Shown here in pieces: positions 9,023-17,412 of a stretch of DNA of 64,000 bases. Position 1 is the stretch's first letter, and every line of letters begins with the position of its first letter. This DNA is from Oceanobacillus sp. FSL K6-2867 (GTDB lineage Bacteria; Bacillota; Bacilli; Bacillales; Amphibacillaceae), in the NCBI RefSeq assembly GCF_037963145.1, contig NZ_CP150144.1, positions 3,596,001-3,660,000 of the forward strand, read 5' to 3'. Made by a program: the position numbers and the translations under genes. Under the pieces are notes generated by a model, which had not been told where the DNA came from, ran no database searches, and saw only the letters and a list, made by a program, of their open reading frames with translations.

Positions 9023-9586
9023 ATGCAAATTCCGCAAATTAGGGTGCACTCACAACCAGCACAAATTGAAATTCAAAAAACAGATGCAAAACTAGGGATT
9101 TCTCAACCGCAAGCAGAACTAAGCATCAAGCAACCACAAGCAGAATTAACAATGCATACCATCCCGGGCAAACTTCGTATTGATCAATCTGAGGCATGGG
9201 CAGACTTAAATTTAATGCATATTACAAAGCGAAACAAAGTTTTTGCAAGTGAAGGGAAAAATGCACTGATGCAAGGGATAGCAAGACGAGCAAAACAGGG
9301 TGATGAATTAATGCAAATTGAAAATAACGGTAATCCATTAATGAGTCAAGCAGTTCAAAATAGCTTTGAACCAATGAAGTCACTTGGAATTAAATTTATA
9401 CCTTCACAATTCTCGGTGGTAACGAGCTATCAGCCATCCGAACTTCATATTGATGTTCAATCAAAGAAACCGGTCATCAAGGCAACTCCGCGAAGCCCTG
9501 AATTTACCTATGAACCTGGTAATGTCACAACAAGTCTGAAACAAAGGCAGCAATTAGAAATCAGTTTTATTAATTTATATATATAG
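9023..9586 (+). CDS. yviE: YviE-like protein (DUF6470)
   Basis: 187-residue protein of unknown role found with fliW in Bacillaceae. It starts MQIPQIRVHSQPAQIEI. A short internal repeat is visible near residues 30-50 (ISQPQAELSIKQPQAELTM). No signal peptide or membrane segment is seen. It is 15 bases upstream of fliW and probably cotranscribed. Assignment rests on family resemblance and position. Confidence 0.85.
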   Translation: MQIPQIRVHSQPAQIEIQKTDAKLGISQPQAELSIKQPQAELTMHTIPGKLRIDQSEAWADLNLMHITKRNKVFASEGKNALMQGIARRAKQGDELMQIENNGNPLMSQAVQNSFEPMKSLGIKFIPSQFSVVTSYQPSELHIDVQSKKPVIKATPRSPEFTYEPGNVTTSLKQRQQLEISFINLYI

Positions 9587-9601
9587 GAAAGGACGTTTCG
9601 A

Positions 9602-10045
9602 ATGAACATACAAACAAAATATTTAGGAGAAGTTCCAATAGATGAACGTAAAATCATCCATTTTCCAGCTGGTATTCCAGGGTTTCCAACCGAAAGGGAT
9701 TTTGTATTAATGGACTTGCCTGAAACACCAATTTTTCAGGTTTTACAATCTGTTCAAACATCAACAGTAGCATTTATTGTTTCAAATCCGCATCAGATAT
9801 ATCCAGATTATTCCATCGAACTAGATAATAATCTTATTGAGAGCTTGCAAATAAAAAATGAAGAAGAAGTCGCTGTATTATCTATCGTAACGCTGAAGCA
9901 GCCTTTTCAAAAAAGCACGTTAAACTTAAAGGCGCCGATTGTTATCAACACAAATCATAAATATGGAAAACAATATATTTTAAGTATGGAGACTTATTCA
10001 TCACAAGCACCCATTACACCTCAGCCAGTTGAGAGAAAGGGGTAA
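9602..10045 (+). CDS. fliW: FliW flagellar assembly factor
   Basis: 147-residue protein that binds either flagellin or CsrA, releasing CsrA's translational repression when flagellin is exported. Diagnostic stretches are KIIHFPAGIPGFP, FVLMDLPETPIFQVLQS and KAPIVINTNHKYGKQYIL. It is followed 4 bases later by csrA, whose ribosome binding site overlaps the fliW end. Confidence 0.95.
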   Translation: MNIQTKYLGEVPIDERKIIHFPAGIPGFPTERDFVLMDLPETPIFQVLQSVQTSTVAFIVSNPHQIYPDYSIELDNNLIESLQIKNEEEVAVLSIVTLKQPFQKSTLNLKAPIVINTNHKYGKQYILSMETYSSQAPITPQPVERKG

Positions 10046-10049
10046 ATAA

Positions 10050-10274
10050 ATGTTAGTTTTAACGAGGAAACGCAATGAAGCAATCCAAATAGGCGAAGAT
10101 ATCGAAATTAAAATACTAGCAATTGAAGGAGATCAAATTAAGCTCGGTATTACTGCACCCCAATCTATTGATATCTATCGGAAAGAAATTTATGTTGATA
10201 TAAAACAGCAAAATAACGAAGCTGCAAACGTACCACTGAATTTATTGGAAATGTTAAAAGGTACGAAAGAATAA
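10050..10274 (+). CDS. csrA: CsrA translational regulator
   Basis: 74-residue RNA-binding dimer that blocks the hag ribosome binding site in B. subtilis. [20 protein letters not shown] and [19 protein letters not shown] are the canonical strands and RNA-contacting edge. AAAGGGG before the ATG overlaps the fliW stop. The hag gene it normally precedes is not here, so its main target must be encoded elsewhere. Confidence 0.96.
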   Translation: MLVLTRKRNEAIQIGEDIEIKILAIEGDQIKLGITAPQSIDIYRKEIYVDIKQQNNEAANVPLNLLEMLKGTKE

Positions 10275-10296
10275 TTGGGATATTTTCTTGAAAAGC

Positions 10297-10324
10297 TTTA
10301 GAAAACAAGCAGTATATCCGATAT
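10297..10324 (+). promoter_or_regulatory. Possible SigD promoter for flaG-fliD-fliS-fliT
   Basis: TCCGATAT at 10317-10324 matches the SigD -10 at 7/8 positions. A weak TTTA lies 16 bases upstream (10297-10300). It is placed 30 bases before flaG, where a late-flagellar promoter is expected. Confidence 0.5.
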
Positions 10325-10353
10325 AAAAGAAAAAGGTTTAGGAGTGCATTGAC

Positions 10354-10707
10354 ATGGCGGTCGATAAAGTAATGTCAGCACCTCAATCTCTGCTAAATAA
10401 AGAATTCAACATGAATATAACAACAATTACTGGGAGTAAGGGAACAGGGGCAGACACAAATTATGAGAATGTGGAAAAGATAGATAAAAATGAAGTCGAC
10501 AAGGTTGTTCAAAAGCTAAATGAATTTATGGAACCAATTAGAAGAAACCTTAAATTCGAACTGCATGACAAACTGAATAAATACTATGTTACAGTAGTTG
10601 ACTCGAATATAAATGAAGTGATAAAAGAAATCCCACCGAAAAAAATGCTTGATATGTATGCAGAAATGGCAGACTTCATGGGAATTTTGATAGATAGGAA
10701 GATTTAA
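10354..10707 (+). CDS. flaG: FlaG family protein
   Basis: 117-residue FlaG/YvyC protein influencing filament length. The conserved C-terminal half (DKVVQKLNEFMEPIRRNLKFELHDKLNKY, YVTVVDSNINEVIKEIPPKKML, split here) is diagnostic. The start is ATG 10354 behind TTTAGGAGTG. First gene of the flaG-fliD-fliS-fliT block. Confidence 0.92.
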   Translation: MAVDKVMSAPQSLLNKEFNMNITTITGSKGTGADTNYENVEKIDKNEVDKVVQKLNEFMEPIRRNLKFELHDKLNKYYVTVVDSNINEVIKEIPPKKMLDMYAEMADFMGILIDRKI

Positions 10708-10721
10708 GGGAGAGGATCAAC

Positions 10722-12287
10722 TTGAGTATGCGAATTGGCGGCTTAGCCAGTGGAATTGATACAGACTCGATTATTAAAGATCTGATGAAAGCTGAACGAA
10801 TGCCTCTGGATAAAATGGAACAGGATAAAACAAAACTTGAATGGCAGCGTGATGCATTTCGTGATTTGAATAAGAAGCTATTGGAATTAGATAACATGAT
10901 GCTTGATATGAAACTGAGCAAAACCTATAACTCAAAGACTATAGTTTCTACGATGGAAGGTGCTGTAACAGCCACAGCTACTTCAGGTGCATCAAACGGG
11001 ACATATAAAATTAATGTCGAGAAGTTAGCTTCTGCCGCGATTAATATCAGTCAAAATGAGTTGGCAATAGATGAAGCAGGGACCCCATTTGATTTAAATA
11101 CGTCATTAAAGGCTCAAAATATTGAAGGTACAATAGAATTTGCTACTTATAATCATAATGGGGAGTTGAACCAACATTCCTATGAAATAGGTGAAAATGA
11201 TACATTAAAAGACGTAATAAAGAAAATTAATGATGATCCAGAAAATAATGTGCGGATGACTTATGATGAAAAAGCGAATAAAGTAATTTTTGAAACGACT
11301 AGAACAGGAAACTATAATGATACCGATTTTGCTGGTGGCAGCGAGATTATTTTTGGCAAGGTAGAAATCGACGAAGAAACGCAGGAACCTACTGGTATTA
11401 ATCAAAATTCTGATTCTTTCTTCACAAGCTTTCTTGGAATGGCTCAAAGCGGAGAAACGGGAGGAGGAAATGCCAAATTCACCTATAATGATGCTTATAC
11501 AGTTGAATCGAAAGATAACAACTACACACTAAATGGCATCACTTTTCAGTTTAATGATACTACAAATGGCACAAATGCTAATTTAACCGTCAATAATGAT
11601 GCCGATGCAGCTTTCGATAACATTATGGCATTTGTAGATAAGTACAATGAGGTTGTAGAGTTATTTAATGGTTCGCAACAGGAAACACGTTATCGGGATT
11701 TCCCTCCACTTACAGATGAGCAGCGGGCAGAAATGTCTGATAAGGAAATTGAGCTTTGGGAGGAAAAAGCGAAAAGCGGTCTTCTGAAAGGCGAGGGCGT
11801 TATTTCTAGTGGTCTGTTTTCGATGAGGCAAAGCTGGTATTCTTCTGTAAAAACAGATGGTCAATTTACAACATTAACCCAAATTGGTATCACTACATCC
11901 AAAGATTATTTAGATGGTGGAAAACTTATTGTAAATGAAGAGGATTTAAGAGCGGCTCTCCAGGAAGATCCTGCTGGTGTCCAGAAATTGTTTTCTAATA
12001 GTGAAGAAGGCGCAAATCGTGGTCTTGTTAATCGTTTGGAAGATGCTGTTGACAGCACGATGAACCGTATTAACCAAAGCGCAGGTAAAGGAACGGATAC
12101 ATTAGAAAATTACACAATAGGCAAACGAATGAAGGATTTAGATGACCGAATCGACGCATTTGAAGACAAGCTGAAAAATATTGAAGACCGGTATTGGAGA
12201 CAATTTAGTGCGATGGAACAGGCAATTTCCAGAATGAATAATCAATCTGCCATGTTAATGAATGCTTTTGGCGGAGGAATGATGTAG
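10722..12287 (+). CDS. fliD: FliD filament cap protein
   Basis: 521-residue HAP2 that caps the filament and folds exported flagellin. The N-terminus GGLASGIDTDSIIKDLM and the LEWQRDAFRDLN segment are family hallmarks. The C-terminus is a long coiled coil (DLDDRIDAFEDKLKNIEDRY). TTG 10722 is preferred because AAGGGAGAGG ends 6-7 bases upstream; ATG 10728 is the alternative. Confidence 0.94.
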   Translation: MSMRIGGLASGIDTDSIIKDLMKAERMPLDKMEQDKTKLEWQRDAFRDLNKKLLELDNMMLDMKLSKTYNSKTIVSTMEGAVTATATSGASNGTYKINVEKLASAAINISQNELAIDEAGTPFDLNTSLKAQNIEGTIEFATYNHNGELNQHSYEIGENDTLKDVIKKINDDPENNVRMTYDEKANKVIFETTRTGNYNDTDFAGGSEIIFGKVEIDEETQEPTGINQNSDSFFTSFLGMAQSGETGGGNAKFTYNDAYTVESKDNNYTLNGITFQFNDTTNGTNANLTVNNDADAAFDNIMAFVDKYNEVVELFNGSQQETRYRDFPPLTDEQRAEMSDKEIELWEEKAKSGLLKGEGVISSGLFSMRQSWYSSVKTDGQFTTLTQIGITTSKDYLDGGKLIVNEEDLRAALQEDPAGVQKLFSNSEEGANRGLVNRLEDAVDSTMNRINQSAGKGTDTLENYTIGKRMKDLDDRIDAFEDKLKNIEDRYWRQFSAMEQAISRMNNQSAMLMNAFGGGMM

Positions 12288-12314
12288 CTCAGATTAGGAA
12301 GGAGAGAAAGGTTA

Positions 12315-12716
12315 ATGGGAGTGAATAAAGCATATCAAGCATACCAAAATAATGCTGTAAACACGGCTTCTGGTGGAGAGTTAACGTTAATGCTATATAA
12401 TGGGTGCATGAAATTTATCAAGCAGGCAATAAAAGATATGAATGATAATAACTTTGAAGCGAAAAATATAAATATCCAAAAAGCGCAAAATATTATTCAG
12501 GAACTTATGATCACATTAGATCGGAAAATTGAAATCTCAAAGCAAATCCTGCCATTATATGAATTTATGCAATTCCAGTTAAAAGAAGCAAACATTAAAA
12601 ATGATGTTAAAAAGCTGGAAGAGGTATTGGAATTTGTAACAGAGTTCCGCGATACATGGAAACAAGTGATACTGAAAAATCGTCAACAGCAATTTGCAAA
12701 AGGCGCCTCTGTATAA
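12315..12716 (+). CDS. fliS: FliS flagellin chaperone
   Basis: 133-residue cytosolic chaperone that binds flagellin's C-terminus. AYQNNAVNTASGGELTLMLY, the helix start, and KNINIQKAQNIIQEL match B. subtilis FliS closely. Its TAA stop shares a base with the fliT start (TAATG), indicating translational coupling. Confidence 0.95.
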   Translation: MGVNKAYQAYQNNAVNTASGGELTLMLYNGCMKFIKQAIKDMNDNNFEAKNINIQKAQNIIQELMITLDRKIEISKQILPLYEFMQFQLKEANIKNDVKKLEEVLEFVTEFRDTWKQVILKNRQQQFAKGASV

Positions 12717-13069
12717 TGAACAGAGTAGAGTCAGTTTATGAGTTGACGATGCAAATGAAGCAGCTTCTAAATCGAGAGATTACAAGTAAAACAAGAGAGT
12801 CGATCATTGAACAATTGACAACGTTGATTACACAGCGCGGAATTTCCATGGAAGCATTAAATCCACCCTATACAGAGGCTGAAAAACAACTTGGAAAAGT
12901 GCTCGTGCAAGTTAACGATGAAATACAACTGAAAATGCAGTCGCTGTTCACGGATTTAAAAAAAGAGATGAAGCAGGTTAAAATGCAAAAAAAATCAAAC
13001 CAATCCTATACCAATCCATATAAAAATGTCCAAACAATAGACGGAATGTTTATGGATAGTAAAAAATGA
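12716..13069 (+). CDS. fliT: FliT-like flagellar chaperone
   Basis: 117-residue, mostly helical protein in the FliT position. ATG 12716 overlaps the fliS stop by one base; a longer frame from 12656 lies inside fliS and has no ribosome binding site. The C-terminal NPYKNVQTIDGMFMDSKK tail resembles Bacillus FliT/YvzB-neighbour proteins. Assigned by position and size; sequence conservation in this family is low. Confidence 0.82.
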   Translation: MNRVESVYELTMQMKQLLNREITSKTRESIIEQLTTLITQRGISMEALNPPYTEAEKQLGKVLVQVNDEIQLKMQSLFTDLKKEMKQVKMQKKSNQSYTNPYKNVQTIDGMFMDSKK

Positions 13070-13096
13070 TGTGTACGCTGTACACATCATTTTATT
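13063..13096 (+). terminator. Intrinsic terminator after fliT
   Basis: AAATGATGTGTAC pairs with GTACACATCATTT around a 3-base loop, followed by TATTATAA. The stem includes the fliT stop codon. Confidence 0.85.
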
Positions 13097-13223
13097 ATAA
13101 ATGTACTTCTTTGTTTCTATTGATACATTTTTGTAAATTATATTAATAAAATGTAAACCCTTAAACTATTGGTATCAAGCACTTTGTAGATGTTTTTACA
13201 AAAAACAACAAATTTTTCGGAAG

Positions 13224-13260
13224 GTTTAAGCAGGAAAAGTTTGTGGTAACGTAGTATAAT
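13224..13260 (+). promoter_or_regulatory. Overlapping SigB- and SigH-type promoters for hpf
   Basis: A SigB-like pair GTTTAA (13224-13229), 14 bases, TGGTAA (13244-13249) overlaps a SigH-like pair GCAGGAAAA (13230-13238), 12 bases, GTAGTATAA (13251-13259). Each matches its consensus with one mismatch. B. subtilis yvyD is known to be controlled by SigB and SigH. Confidence 0.68.
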
Positions 13261-13291
13261 GAAACTATAAAGAATAAAGGAGGACACTTTT

Positions 13292-13846
13292 ATGAAGTTT
13301 AACATTCGTGGTGAAAATCTCGAGGTGACTGGGGCAATTAAGGAATACGTCGAAAAAAAAATCAGCAAGTTAGAAAGATATTTTGATGAAGCTCCAACGT
13401 CAGATGTACATGTGAATTTAAGTGTCTATAATGATGAACAACGAATAGAAGTAACTATTCCGATGACAGAGCTATTATTACGTGGTGAAGTTCAACATAT
13501 TGATTTATATGCAGCTGTGGATCTTGTTGTAGATAAACTAGAAAGACAGATTCGTAAACATAAAACTAAAATAAACCGTAAGTTCAGACAAAAAGGCGCA
13601 CCTAAATATGCGTTTGCTGAAATGGAAAAAAGCGCAAATAGTGCTGAAGAAGAAAGCGATGAAATAGAAATTGTAAGAACTAAACGATTTAATTTAAAAC
13701 CAATGGATTCAGAAGAAGCAATTCTGCAAATGGATATGCTTGGTCATGAGTTCTTTGTTTTTACAAATGACCAATCTGGTGATACAAATGTTGTGTATCG
13801 CCGAAGAGACGGCAAATATGGATTAATTGAACCGAATGTATTTTAA
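13292..13846 (+). CDS. hpf: Long-form ribosome hibernation promoting factor
   Basis: 184-residue protein that dimerises 70S ribosomes in stationary phase. The N-terminal S30AE domain spans about residues 1-100 (FNIRGENLEVTGAIKEYVEKK). A linker follows, then the C-terminal dimerisation domain (IVRTKRFNLKPMDSEEAILQM, then FFVFTNDQSGDTNVVYRRRDG). The size marks the long form. AAAGGAGGACAC precedes the ATG. A terminator follows. Control appears to be by general-stress and transition-state sigma factors. Confidence 0.95.
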   Translation: MKFNIRGENLEVTGAIKEYVEKKISKLERYFDEAPTSDVHVNLSVYNDEQRIEVTIPMTELLLRGEVQHIDLYAAVDLVVDKLERQIRKHKTKINRKFRQKGAPKYAFAEMEKSANSAEEESDEIEIVRTKRFNLKPMDSEEAILQMDMLGHEFFVFTNDQSGDTNVVYRRRDGKYGLIEPNVF

Positions 13847-13855
13847 ATATTACCT

Positions 13856-13886
13856 AAAAGGCGTCCTCTTATGAGGTCGCCTTTTT
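13856..13886 (+). terminator. Intrinsic terminator after hpf
   Basis: AAAAGGCG pairs with CGCCTTTT, with an inner CCTC/GAGG pairing, and is followed by T residues. Confidence 0.88.
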
Positions 13887-13919
13887 ATAAACATAATGTT
13901 TTTAAATGACTGGAACTAG

Positions 13920-14040
13920 TGTCGAAAAATGTAGAACGAAAAGCTGTTTTTGTATTTCATTGTTACTTTTTATATAAAAATGCAGCAATTCACCTCGTTT
14001 TTTTGTTATAAATCAGTTTTTGCCAGAGAAAATTGTCGAA
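13920..14040 (+). promoter_or_regulatory. Two Spo0A-box-like heptamers
   Basis: Exact TGTCGAA occurs at 13920-13926 and again at 14034-14040 (as TTGTCGAA), upstream of the small gene at 14129. The heptamer is short enough to occur by chance several times in a window this size, so only the pairing and position are suggestive. Confidence 0.35.
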
Positions 14041-14128
14041 TACAAGTCAGAAATTTAAAAATGGCTATTAGTCTTTAGGTCTAATTATGTGATATAAATG
14101 AGTCAAATGAACCAGGAGGTATCTATGT

Positions 14129-14269
14129 GTGAATGAAGAAGATGAACAAAGGTTTTTGGCATTAGTGGCACAAGTACAACAGCATGAAACTGCGATTACT
14201 CAGCTGCTTGAAATTCTTGCAGCTACCAACCGAAAAGTTACAGAGTTTTTCTCAGGACAAGATAAATAA
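14129..14269 (+). CDS. Unrecognised 46-residue small protein
   Basis: Short gene with GTG start, AGGAGGT eight bases upstream, and a strong terminator 45 bases after the stop. The protein begins MNEEDEQRFLALVAQVQQH and continues as an amphipathic helix to EILAATNRKVTEFF; it is acidic at the N-terminus and has no Cys, signal peptide or membrane segment. I do not recognise the family. It sits alone between hpf and secA, a pair usually adjacent in B. subtilis. The ribosome binding site, terminator and clean frame make it likely real. Confidence 0.7.
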   Translation: MNEEDEQRFLALVAQVQQHETAITQLLEILAATNRKVTEFFSGQDK

Positions 14270-14313
14270 GTGTAAAGTCCTAAGTAATACTCTCCCCGAT
14301 TTTCCCCTTCCTT

Positions 14314-14350
14314 AAAGAAAGCAGACTACCCCCAGTCTGCTTTCTTTTTT
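14314..14350 (+). terminator. Intrinsic terminator after the 46-codon gene
   Basis: AAAGAAAGCAGACT pairs perfectly with AGTCTGCTTTCTTT around a loop of C residues, followed by TTT. Confidence 0.92.
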
Positions 14351-14380
14351 ATAATATAGGCCTATATAATGCCTAGTCAG

Positions 14381-14410
14381 TTGTCATACATTATTGTAAA
14401 GTGTTATGAT
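14381..14410 (+). promoter_or_regulatory. SigA promoter for secA
   Basis: TTGTCA (14381-14386), 18 bases, TATGAT (14405-14410). This predicts a leader of about 180 bases before secA. Confidence 0.7.
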
Positions 14411-14439
14411 AAGTAGTGGATTATAGTATTGATTTCTTT

Positions 14440-14562
14440 GGCAAATAGAAAGTATAGAACTTTCCTATTTATATAGTGCAATGAAGAGCATTCTCTCAGG
14501 AGGCTTGCACTCCAAAGTATAAGGGCTTCTAAGAAAGCAGAACACTTTCGTAAGTATCCCTT
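14440..14562 (+). other. Structured 5' leader of secA
   Basis: Several pairings are visible. AAATAG-AAAGT pairs with ACTTTCCTATTT at about 14445-14470. AGTGCAA (14475-14481) pairs with TTGCACT (14505-14511) around a small AGAG/CTCT hairpin and an exposed AGGAGG. AAGGG (14521-14525) pairs with CCCTT (14558-14562) around two smaller hairpins, CTTC/GAAAG and ACTT/AAGT. There is no T-run and no well-placed start codon after AGGAGG, so neither attenuator nor leader peptide is evident. It does not match a riboswitch class I know. Confidence 0.45.
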
Positions 14563-14599
14563 TAATGAATGTCGAGTTTTCTAAAGGAGCGTTTAACAT

Positions 14600-17113
14600 A
14601 TGGCTGGATTTTTAACAAAAATTTTTGGTGATGGTAACCAAAAGCAATTGAATCGAATACAAAAAAAGGTAGATCAGATAGAAGCATTGGAAGCGGAGAT
14701 AGAAAAACTTTCCGATGCAGAATTACAAGGTAAAACGAATGTATTTAAAGAACGTATTGCAAACGGTGAAACACTTGATGATTTACTTGCTGAAGCATAT
14801 GCGGTTGTCCGTGAGGCATCTCGACGTGTTCTTGGAATGCGGCCATTTACATCACAGCTTATAGGTGCAGTTGCCTTGCATGAAGGCAATATTGCAGAAA
14901 TGAAAACGGGGGAAGGTAAAACACTTGCTTCTACAATGCCAGCATACTTAAATGCATTGTCCGACAAAGGTGTTCATATAATTACTGTCAATGAATATTT
15001 GGCGGAACGTGATGCTACTGAGATGGGCAAGCTGTATAACTTCCTTGGATTAACCGTGGGGTTAAACGGCAACGGCCTGTCAAAGGAAGAAAAAAGAGAA
15101 GCTTATGCAAGTGATATTACGTACGGAACAAATAATGAATTTGGTTTCGACTATCTCCGGGATAATATGGTTTTATATAAAAACCAAATGGTACAGCGTC
15201 CTTTGAATTTTGCTATTATTGATGAGGTTGACTCAATTTTAATTGATGAAGCAAGAACACCGCTTATTATCTCGGGGTCGGCTAAGAAGTCAGCTGCGCT
15301 TTATCAGCAAGCAGATGGATTTGTATCAACCTTATCGAAAGAGACAGACTATACCTATGATGAAAAAACAAAGGGTGTTCAATTAACAGAAGAAGGAATT
15401 AATAAAGCAGAGAAATATTTTTCCATTGAAAATTTATTTGATCTGAATAACGTATCTCTGACCCATCACATTAACCAAGCATTGAAGGCTCATGCATCCA
15501 TGCATCGAGACGATGATTATATGGTGGAAGATGGAGAAGTTGTTATTATAGACCAGTTCACTGGGCGTAAAATGAAAGGTCGTCGTTATAGTGATGGACT
15601 TCATCAGGCAATTGAAGCGAAAGAAGGCCTGCAAATTCAAAATGAAAGCATGACACTTGCTTCTATTACATTCCAGAATTTCTTCCGAATGTACAATAAA
15701 CTATCAGGTATGACAGGTACAGCAAAAACAGAAGAGGAAGAATTTAGAAATATTTATAATATGGATGTAATTGCGATTCCTACGAATAAGCCAATTGCCC
15801 GCGAAGATCGTGCTGATTTGATTTATAAGTCAATGGAAGGCAAGTTTCGTGCAGTAGTTGAAAATATTAAGGAAAGACATACATTAGGTCAGCCTGTATT
15901 GGTTGGTACAGTTGCCGTGGAAACTTCAGAGCTGATTTCCAAGCTATTGAAGAAAGCCGGCGTAAAGCATGAAGTATTAAACGCGAAAAACCATTATCGA
16001 GAAGCGGAAATCATTGAGACTGCTGGACAAAAAGGGTCCGTTACAATTGCGACAAATATGGCTGGACGTGGAACTGATATTAAGCTTGGCGAAGGTGTGA
16101 AGGAACTTGGTGGACTCGCTGTTGTAGGTACAGAGCGTCATGAGTCACGACGAATCGACAACCAGCTTCGAGGTCGTTCTGGTCGTCAAGGAGACCCTGG
16201 TGTAACGCAATTTTACTTATCAATGGAAGATGAACTAATGCGTCGCTTTGGTTCGGATAACCTAAGAAACATGATGGAAAAACTGGGTATGGATGATACG
16301 CAGCCAATTGAAAGTAAAATGGTATCCAAAGCTGTTGAATCGGCTCAAAAACGAGTGGAAGGAAACAACTTTGATGCTCGTAAAACGGTCTTATCCTATG
16401 ATGATGTACTCCGCGAACAGCGTGAAATTATTTATAAACAACGTTTTGAAGTGATTGATGCAGATGAAAATATTCGAGAAATTATTGAAAATATGCTGCA
16501 ATCATCCATTGATCGAGTTGTAGGGACACATACACAGGACGATGATGAAGAAAATTGGGATTTAAAAGCAATTGTAGAGTATGTGCACGGTAATTTACTG
16601 GATCCGGAAGATCTTTCTGAAGGAGATTTAAGAGAAAAAGAAGCTGAAGAAATTTCTGCATTGATTATGGAAAAAGTGCGTAAACGCTATGATCAGAAAG
16701 AAGAGGAGCTTACTCCTGAGCAATTCCGCGAATTTGAGAAGGTTATCGTTTTACGAGCAGTGGATTCTAAATGGATGGATCATATTGATCAAATGGATCA
16801 GCTACGTCAAGGTATCCATTTACGTGCATATGGACAAAACGATCCATTAAGAGAATACCAAATGGAAGGCTTCGCAATGTTCGAAGCAATGGTGGCAAGC
16901 ATTGAAGAAGAGGTTTCTAAATATATTATGAAGGCTCAAATTCGTGAGAACCTGCAACGTCAAGAAGTGGTGAAAAATACACAGGCAGTAGCGGGGGGCC
17001 AGGAAGCAAAGAAGAAGGTCCGTAAACCATACGTAAAAAAACAATCCGTTGGTCGAAATGATCCATGCCCGTGCGGAAGTGGAAAGAAATATAAAAACTG
17101 TCATGGGAATTAA
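14600..17113 (+). CDS. secA: SecA preprotein translocase ATPase
   Basis: 837-residue motor driving protein export through SecYEG. Walker A is MKTGEGKT near residue 103 and Walker B is [13 protein letters not shown]; the HRRID-type segment [21 protein letters not shown] is also present. The helical wing and scaffold domains follow. The C-terminus ends with a zinc tail, [13 protein letters not shown], that binds SecB or membranes. AAAGGAGCG precedes ATG 14600. Length equals typical Bacillus SecA. In B. subtilis prfB follows directly; here a dispersed repeat lies between. Confidence 0.98.
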   Translation: MAGFLTKIFGDGNQKQLNRIQKKVDQIEALEAEIEKLSDAELQGKTNVFKERIANGETLDDLLAEAYAVVREASRRVLGMRPFTSQLIGAVALHEGNIAEMKTGEGKTLASTMPAYLNALSDKGVHIITVNEYLAERDATEMGKLYNFLGLTVGLNGNGLSKEEKREAYASDITYGTNNEFGFDYLRDNMVLYKNQMVQRPLNFAIIDEVDSILIDEARTPLIISGSAKKSAALYQQADGFVSTLSKETDYTYDEKTKGVQLTEEGINKAEKYFSIENLFDLNNVSLTHHINQALKAHASMHRDDDYMVEDGEVVIIDQFTGRKMKGRRYSDGLHQAIEAKEGLQIQNESMTLASITFQNFFRMYNKLSGMTGTAKTEEEEFRNIYNMDVIAIPTNKPIAREDRADLIYKSMEGKFRAVVENIKERHTLGQPVLVGTVAVETSELISKLLKKAGVKHEVLNAKNHYREAEIIETAGQKGSVTIATNMAGRGTDIKLGEGVKELGGLAVVGTERHESRRIDNQLRGRSGRQGDPGVTQFYLSMEDELMRRFGSDNLRNMMEKLGMDDTQPIESKMVSKAVESAQKRVEGNNFDARKTVLSYDDVLREQREIIYKQRFEVIDADENIREIIENMLQSSIDRVVGTHTQDDDEENWDLKAIVEYVHGNLLDPEDLSEGDLREKEAEEISALIMEKVRKRYDQKEEELTPEQFREFEKVIVLRAVDSKWMDHIDQMDQLRQGIHLRAYGQNDPLREYQMEGFAMFEAMVASIEEEVSKYIMKAQIRENLQRQEVVKNTQAVAGGQEAKKKVRKPYVKKQSVGRNDPCPCGSGKKYKNCHGN

Positions 17114-17149
17114 TATCCAGATACTCTTGACAGATAGAATTTAATTTGT

Positions 17150-17342
17150 TATATGTAGAGGCTGTAACATAACTAAAGTATTCAACTGAAAGACGAACGA
17201 TGCGCAATTTAAGCGGAGAAAATATACGCAGTCTTCTTTGAGGGGAAAGACACAGGTGAGGCAACGAAATGCGTAGCACAAAGTGGTCCACCAGAACCAT
17301 AGGATTTGCGAAGTATATTCGGAGCGGATTAGTTTCGCCAAT
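17150..17342 (+). repeat. Dispersed noncoding repeat between secA and prfB
   Basis: A roughly 190-base non-coding stretch has the composition and signature of a repeat common in Bacillaceae intergenic regions: AAGCGGAGAAAATATACGCA, then GGGGAAAGACACAGGTGAGG, then AAGTGGTCCACCAG. A related segment is found on the opposite strand at 31325-31505 (AGCGGAGGAAACACACGAAG followed by GGGAAACG). GC content is higher than in neighbouring spacers. No transposase is encoded. The short frames across it on the minus strand are not genes. Confidence 0.6.
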
Positions 17343-17412
17343 TATGTTTGGCTAATTGATGAATACACTTTTCTCGGTCTCTTTACGTCAATTTTATTTA
17401 TGAGGTGGAAGT

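Noticed and set aside
14498..14520. Leader peptide initiated from AGGAGG in the secA leader
   Set aside because: No ATG, GTG or TTG at a workable distance; the only TTG is one base away.
16926..17341. Minus-strand frames across the secA end and the repeat
   Set aside because: They are shadows of secA and the repeat segment, without ribosome binding sites.
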